Below, in pieces: positions 60,601 through 64,000 of a DNA stretch of 64,000 bases. The stretch is from positions 11,630,913 to 11,694,912 of the forward strand of contig JAJEKV010000024.1 of the NCBI GenBank assembly GCA_021234155.1. Direction: 5' to 3'. Numbering within the stretch: position 1 is the stretch's first letter; every line of letters starts with the position of its first letter. The translations under genes and the position numbers were made by a program. The stretch is from Isoetes taiwanensis. Taxonomy: Eukaryota > Streptophyta > Lycopodiopsida > Isoetales > Isoetaceae. The notes below the pieces were generated by a model. It worked only from the letters and a program-made list of their open reading frames with translations. It did no database searches and was not told the origin of the DNA.

Positions 60601-62464
60601 TAGACGCACCACACCGCATGTCAAATGAATGGTGGCCAACCCTAATATAGAGTTGTCCTACTATAATAGTATGATGGTATTCAATCATTATTGACTACCT
60701 AAATTTGGTTGGGGCAAAGTATTCCCAACCATTACTTTAGTGCCTTAGGGTTAGTACCAATCAAGGACCTTTCAAGAAACACCCCTTCGATTAAAGATTC
60801 TTCGCAAATTTCATGTTCACCATGTTGTCCCAAAAATTGAAATTCTTCTTCCCTAACCACATATTAAATCTTTGAAGGGCTTTCAAGTCCTTGCTGCCTT
60901 TCAAGCCGACATAACAATATTGCTGGAATTTCGTCGATTGCAGATTCAAAATCTATCCTCGCTTGTTGGTAAGTCATGCAACTCATCCAACAATTGGGAA
61001 GGTAATAACCTTCCCATCTAAAGATAATGAATAATGGTCGTCTATCTATCTATCTATGGCTATGGTAGAGCCCCTTTACCCCGGCCCTTAAAGGGTGTTG
61101 CTTATTAATTCCAACATTGCTCATCGATTATACACTTGATACAGCATATACAATTAACCCTTTGGTTGTGAGCTACAACAAATTTTTATTTGGTAGGATC
61201 ACCAAACAATCTAATCCTTCAGATATTTTTAACCCTCTTGTTATCTTTTAAGCCACTATTATGTGTCTTATAATATAACAATTTATGTTTTAATGTTTCA
61301 AATATGCATTCACATTCCCCTATGTCTTTTAACCCACATATAATTGAGAGTTATGACTTAACGTCATCATAGACATTTGAATTGTTAGTGCTTGCATTGT
61401 TCTATGATGACATTATGCCGCTCTTGTGGCATTATAAATGACTTGGCCTACTCATATAACCCATAGTCATGTCCTATTTTAGATAGATAGTAGTTTTAAC
61501 GTCACGCCACTAGGCAGCATAGAGAGATCCTTCTTGAAAATCGTAAATTAGCTAGAGCCATAAGGGCGACTGCCTTGCATTTTCTATTTCTTCCTAAATA
61601 TCCACGTCTGGTATAATGTGAGAACTTCTTTGCCTACTATCCCGACTTTTATTGACGTTCTAACCCTATGTGTTCTAAATTACAACTCGATGTAATCCAT
61701 TTGTTTCAACTATATATGATCCAAGCGAGGGTCATGTTTGATGTCTAGCCTTCGATGTTCGATGCAAGACACATTTTAAATTTTTGTTGTCCATTGCCAT
61801 TTATTTTAGATGCTAACTATAACATTCTACCTTGGTATTCAACATATTGTATGTTGTCTGCACATTATAGATGAACTCCAAACCCTTCACTCGTAAGTTT
61901 CGGGGTCACTTGCATTTCTCTCCCCAGGTTGCCACATGGATTACTCCACAAAATTGTATATCGTATGTATACATGGTACATACGTTATAGGCATATATCC
62001 ACATCCGACAAAACTTTTAGAACCTTGCTTTAATTGCTTTAACTTAGTTAAAGCGTAAGCCTTGTAGTTCCCTAAGACAAATTCCATTGCGGATGAACCA
62101 CCAGCTTGTCAATTCGACAGTGGCCAACTCTATGTTGAAATTGCATAGGGTGCCTAATTTTTGATGGGATCCCAATGTATTTCAACCATCCCTTTAATGC
62201 TTTATGGTACTTTAGTTACGTAAATAAACTATGCTCCCAATGGGATTATAACAACAATTCAATTATTATTTCCTAAGGTGATAATATCAACTTCCACTCT
62301 CGATCCTTTCAAATGTTGTTGTCTTTGAACCCTATCATTATGATGTGGGGGGCAATAAACTGTCTAGATCCCATAATAGTAAATTCTAATGTCCGAACTT
62401 TCTTTTCTCATCCGCCATAGGGTTATCGATTATTGTTATATACAGTTCAAATATTGTCTCTCTC

Positions 62465-62614
62465 TTCATCTGTCTATCAGTAATACGCTTGCTGCTCTCT
62501 TTTTTGTTTGGATCACATAGGCCAATCGATCTCCGTGGATGCTAAAAATCTATTCTATTCTATTCTATTCTATTCTATTCTATTCTATTCTATTCTATTC
62601 TATTCTATTCTATT
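62465..62614 (+). mobile_element. LINE 3' end with (TATTC)13 tail, copy 3
   Basis: A short 5'-truncated insertion. AGTAATACGCTTGCTGCTCTC followed by GGATCACATAGGCCAATCGA and CTCCGTGGATGC is the plus-strand form of the 3' end seen in copies 1 and 2. The tail is a run of TATTC pentamers at 62551-62614. Confidence 0.85.
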
Positions 62615-64000
62615 AAACATCTTGGATGGTCTTGCCACATTGAACCTTTCCTATCTTCTGGAAAACACCCACTATTCCACCACAATTCCTCATATCAGAG
62701 TACTCAGGTTTTTCAGGCCCTAATTAATGAGAGGTTCATCCCTCGCGTCAATGCATCCTCATGTATCGACTTATGGGTTCAGCATTGATTCCCTGTGAGT
62801 AAGGTAATTCTGAGCACATATGGACTGTGATCTATATAATCCCACTCTTCCACTCTATACACCTCGTCCTAATTCTTATTGGGATTTGAATTTGGTATGC
62901 ATTACCCTCTTGTCGGTATAATTAGCAAAGTCGTCGTCATTCTCTTCTTCCATTATTGGAAGGGGTATTTCATACGTCGTGGTATTCTCACATCCCATTT
63001 GATATTCTCAACGTATATGCTAACCTAATTCAATTGTTATCCATGAACATTGGGATTGTTGACCTTCCATTATCTGTTTTTTTAATTCTTTCCCAACCAT
63101 CCTCGAGATGTTCTTGAATGTGACACGAACAGGCTATTTCCCTGACTTCAACTCTTTTCATCTCCCTTAGTAAGTTGTACCTACCCAAAATAGTCAACTC
63201 CAAACAATTGAGATAACTTATACCTAAGCCAATATCTTCATATAGAAGCATATCAATATGCTCGTTTTTAATATCTTGTTAGGTAACATTCCACTTGTCT
63301 TGCATAAACATCTTAGTATCTTCATGCATGACATAAACTAGGTGTCACAGTCGACATCTTTGCTATCATCATTAACGTAGTATTTAATACTACTTGATGT
63401 TTCCAACATTCATGCGTGACACTTTGTTATTATTATAATGTATAGTAACATGTGGGCCATAAGTCTACAATCATATGTGATTTTTTGCCATAACCACATA
63501 GCTATGTTCATAGTTGCATACCATATCATTCAATCCTAAGTACCCACAAGTATAAGTACATGTATTTTACCATGTATAACCTTGTCTTGCCCTATAATTA
63601 TAATCCATTCCCGTGTAACAATTTAGTGGATGATGTTATCCACACAAATTCAACTTCTTCTCATCTCAAACGTATTTTCACAAGCCATTCATCTTACGTC
63701 ATAGATATGTTGTGGATTCCACACCACAATTCTCTGAGTCTAGGACTAACCCTTACAGGCAAACTCTGGTTCGAAGAACCCACCATACCCTAGTGGGCAA
63801 TTTCTCGAATGGAAGACTCCACCTCAACTTCCTAGTAAAAGTGTTCAACGCATTGCTTAGGCAATCCAACGTTCATTTATCCCTGTATCATTTGATCTTT
63901 GAACTAAGAGTTCTATCATCTACCCTTTTCTTTCCTCATGCTTCTGGTTTGAATGGTTCAGGATGAGAAACATACCAATGAGGAACTACTCTTCGAGATA

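Larger units (their letters stand above)
57488..63966 (-). mobile_element. Long repeated element, copy 2 (interrupted, runs off the window)
   Basis: Collinear with 41008-45000 (see copy 1), starting with the tRNA-like end at 57488-57545. It is interrupted by LINE sequence (about 59025-60600) and by a LINE 3' end at 62465-62614. The gene D tail is recognisable on the minus strand near 62960-62890 (PIMEEENDDDF), and 63251-63030 keeps a diverged piece (QEHLEDGWERI against gene D's HEHLGEMYQI). 58300-58830 and 60600-62460 hold no readable gene. 58834-59028 minus (DPLAGLSASTRKRRVLELCK) is a protein-like stretch of unknown origin. Confidence 0.55.

Overview
The window reads as nuclear DNA of a land plant with a large, repeat-rich genome. 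The evidence is a multi-exon plant-type CDK-activating kinase (CDKD) with GT-AG introns, a plant-style coiled-coil protein gene, a Ty1/copia element primed by initiator tRNA-Met, and many nested DNA transposons and LINEs. The low gene density (two convincing host genes in 64 kb) and the flavour of the elements make me favour a fern or other seed-free vascular plant. That is an inference; the sequence does not name the species.

Layout. 0.3-2.3 kb: a fold-back repeat and a minisatellite. 3.9-18.5 kb: two convergent, decayed multi-exon genes. The plus-strand gene (A, 3903-12082) links a RING-like finger, an FCP1/HAD-like phosphatase domain and a Ulp1-type cysteine protease. The minus-strand gene (C, 18444-13262) looks like a DDE-type transposase. 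Both are riddled with smaller insertions: a TIR element with 32-bp perfect ends, two CACCAC minisatellites, a CACTA-type MITE and other MITEs. A second, partial transposase copy (C2) lies at 19-19.9 kb, followed by a hAT derivative (19980-20717) and a LINE endonuclease relic (21-22.3 kb).

23823-26845 is the intact CDKD gene (7 coding exons, 415 aa). 28141-31862 is a young copia element (148-bp LTRs differing at one base, 5-bp target duplication). Its protease/integrase part is replaced by an antisense, rearranged piece of 26S rRNA. 32.5-47.5 kb is mostly decayed repeats: a second RING/coiled-coil transposon gene (B), palindromes, tRNA-like segments, and a long element (41.0-45.4 kb) carrying an unknown coiled-coil gene (D). 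The same element recurs, interrupted, at 57.5-64 kb.

48004-50944 (minus) is the second host gene, a coiled-coil protein of 884 aa in 5 coding exons. 52.9-56 kb and 62.5 kb hold three copies of one LINE family with a shared 3' end; two have clear pentanucleotide tails, and two have a 3' stem-loop. At 59-60.6 kb a LINE reverse transcriptase is split by a poly(A)-tailed, 5'-truncated LINE with a 16-bp target duplication.

How the parts relate. The two host genes are independent housekeeping-type genes in a sea of transposons. The most system-like feature is the convergent A/C gene pair, which may be one large transposon carrying a transposase plus a RING/phosphatase/Ulp1 accessory gene. Most disabling stop codons in these elements sit where tryptophan is expected (TGG to TGA or TAG), as expected from cytosine deamination on the template strand of silenced, methylated DNA.
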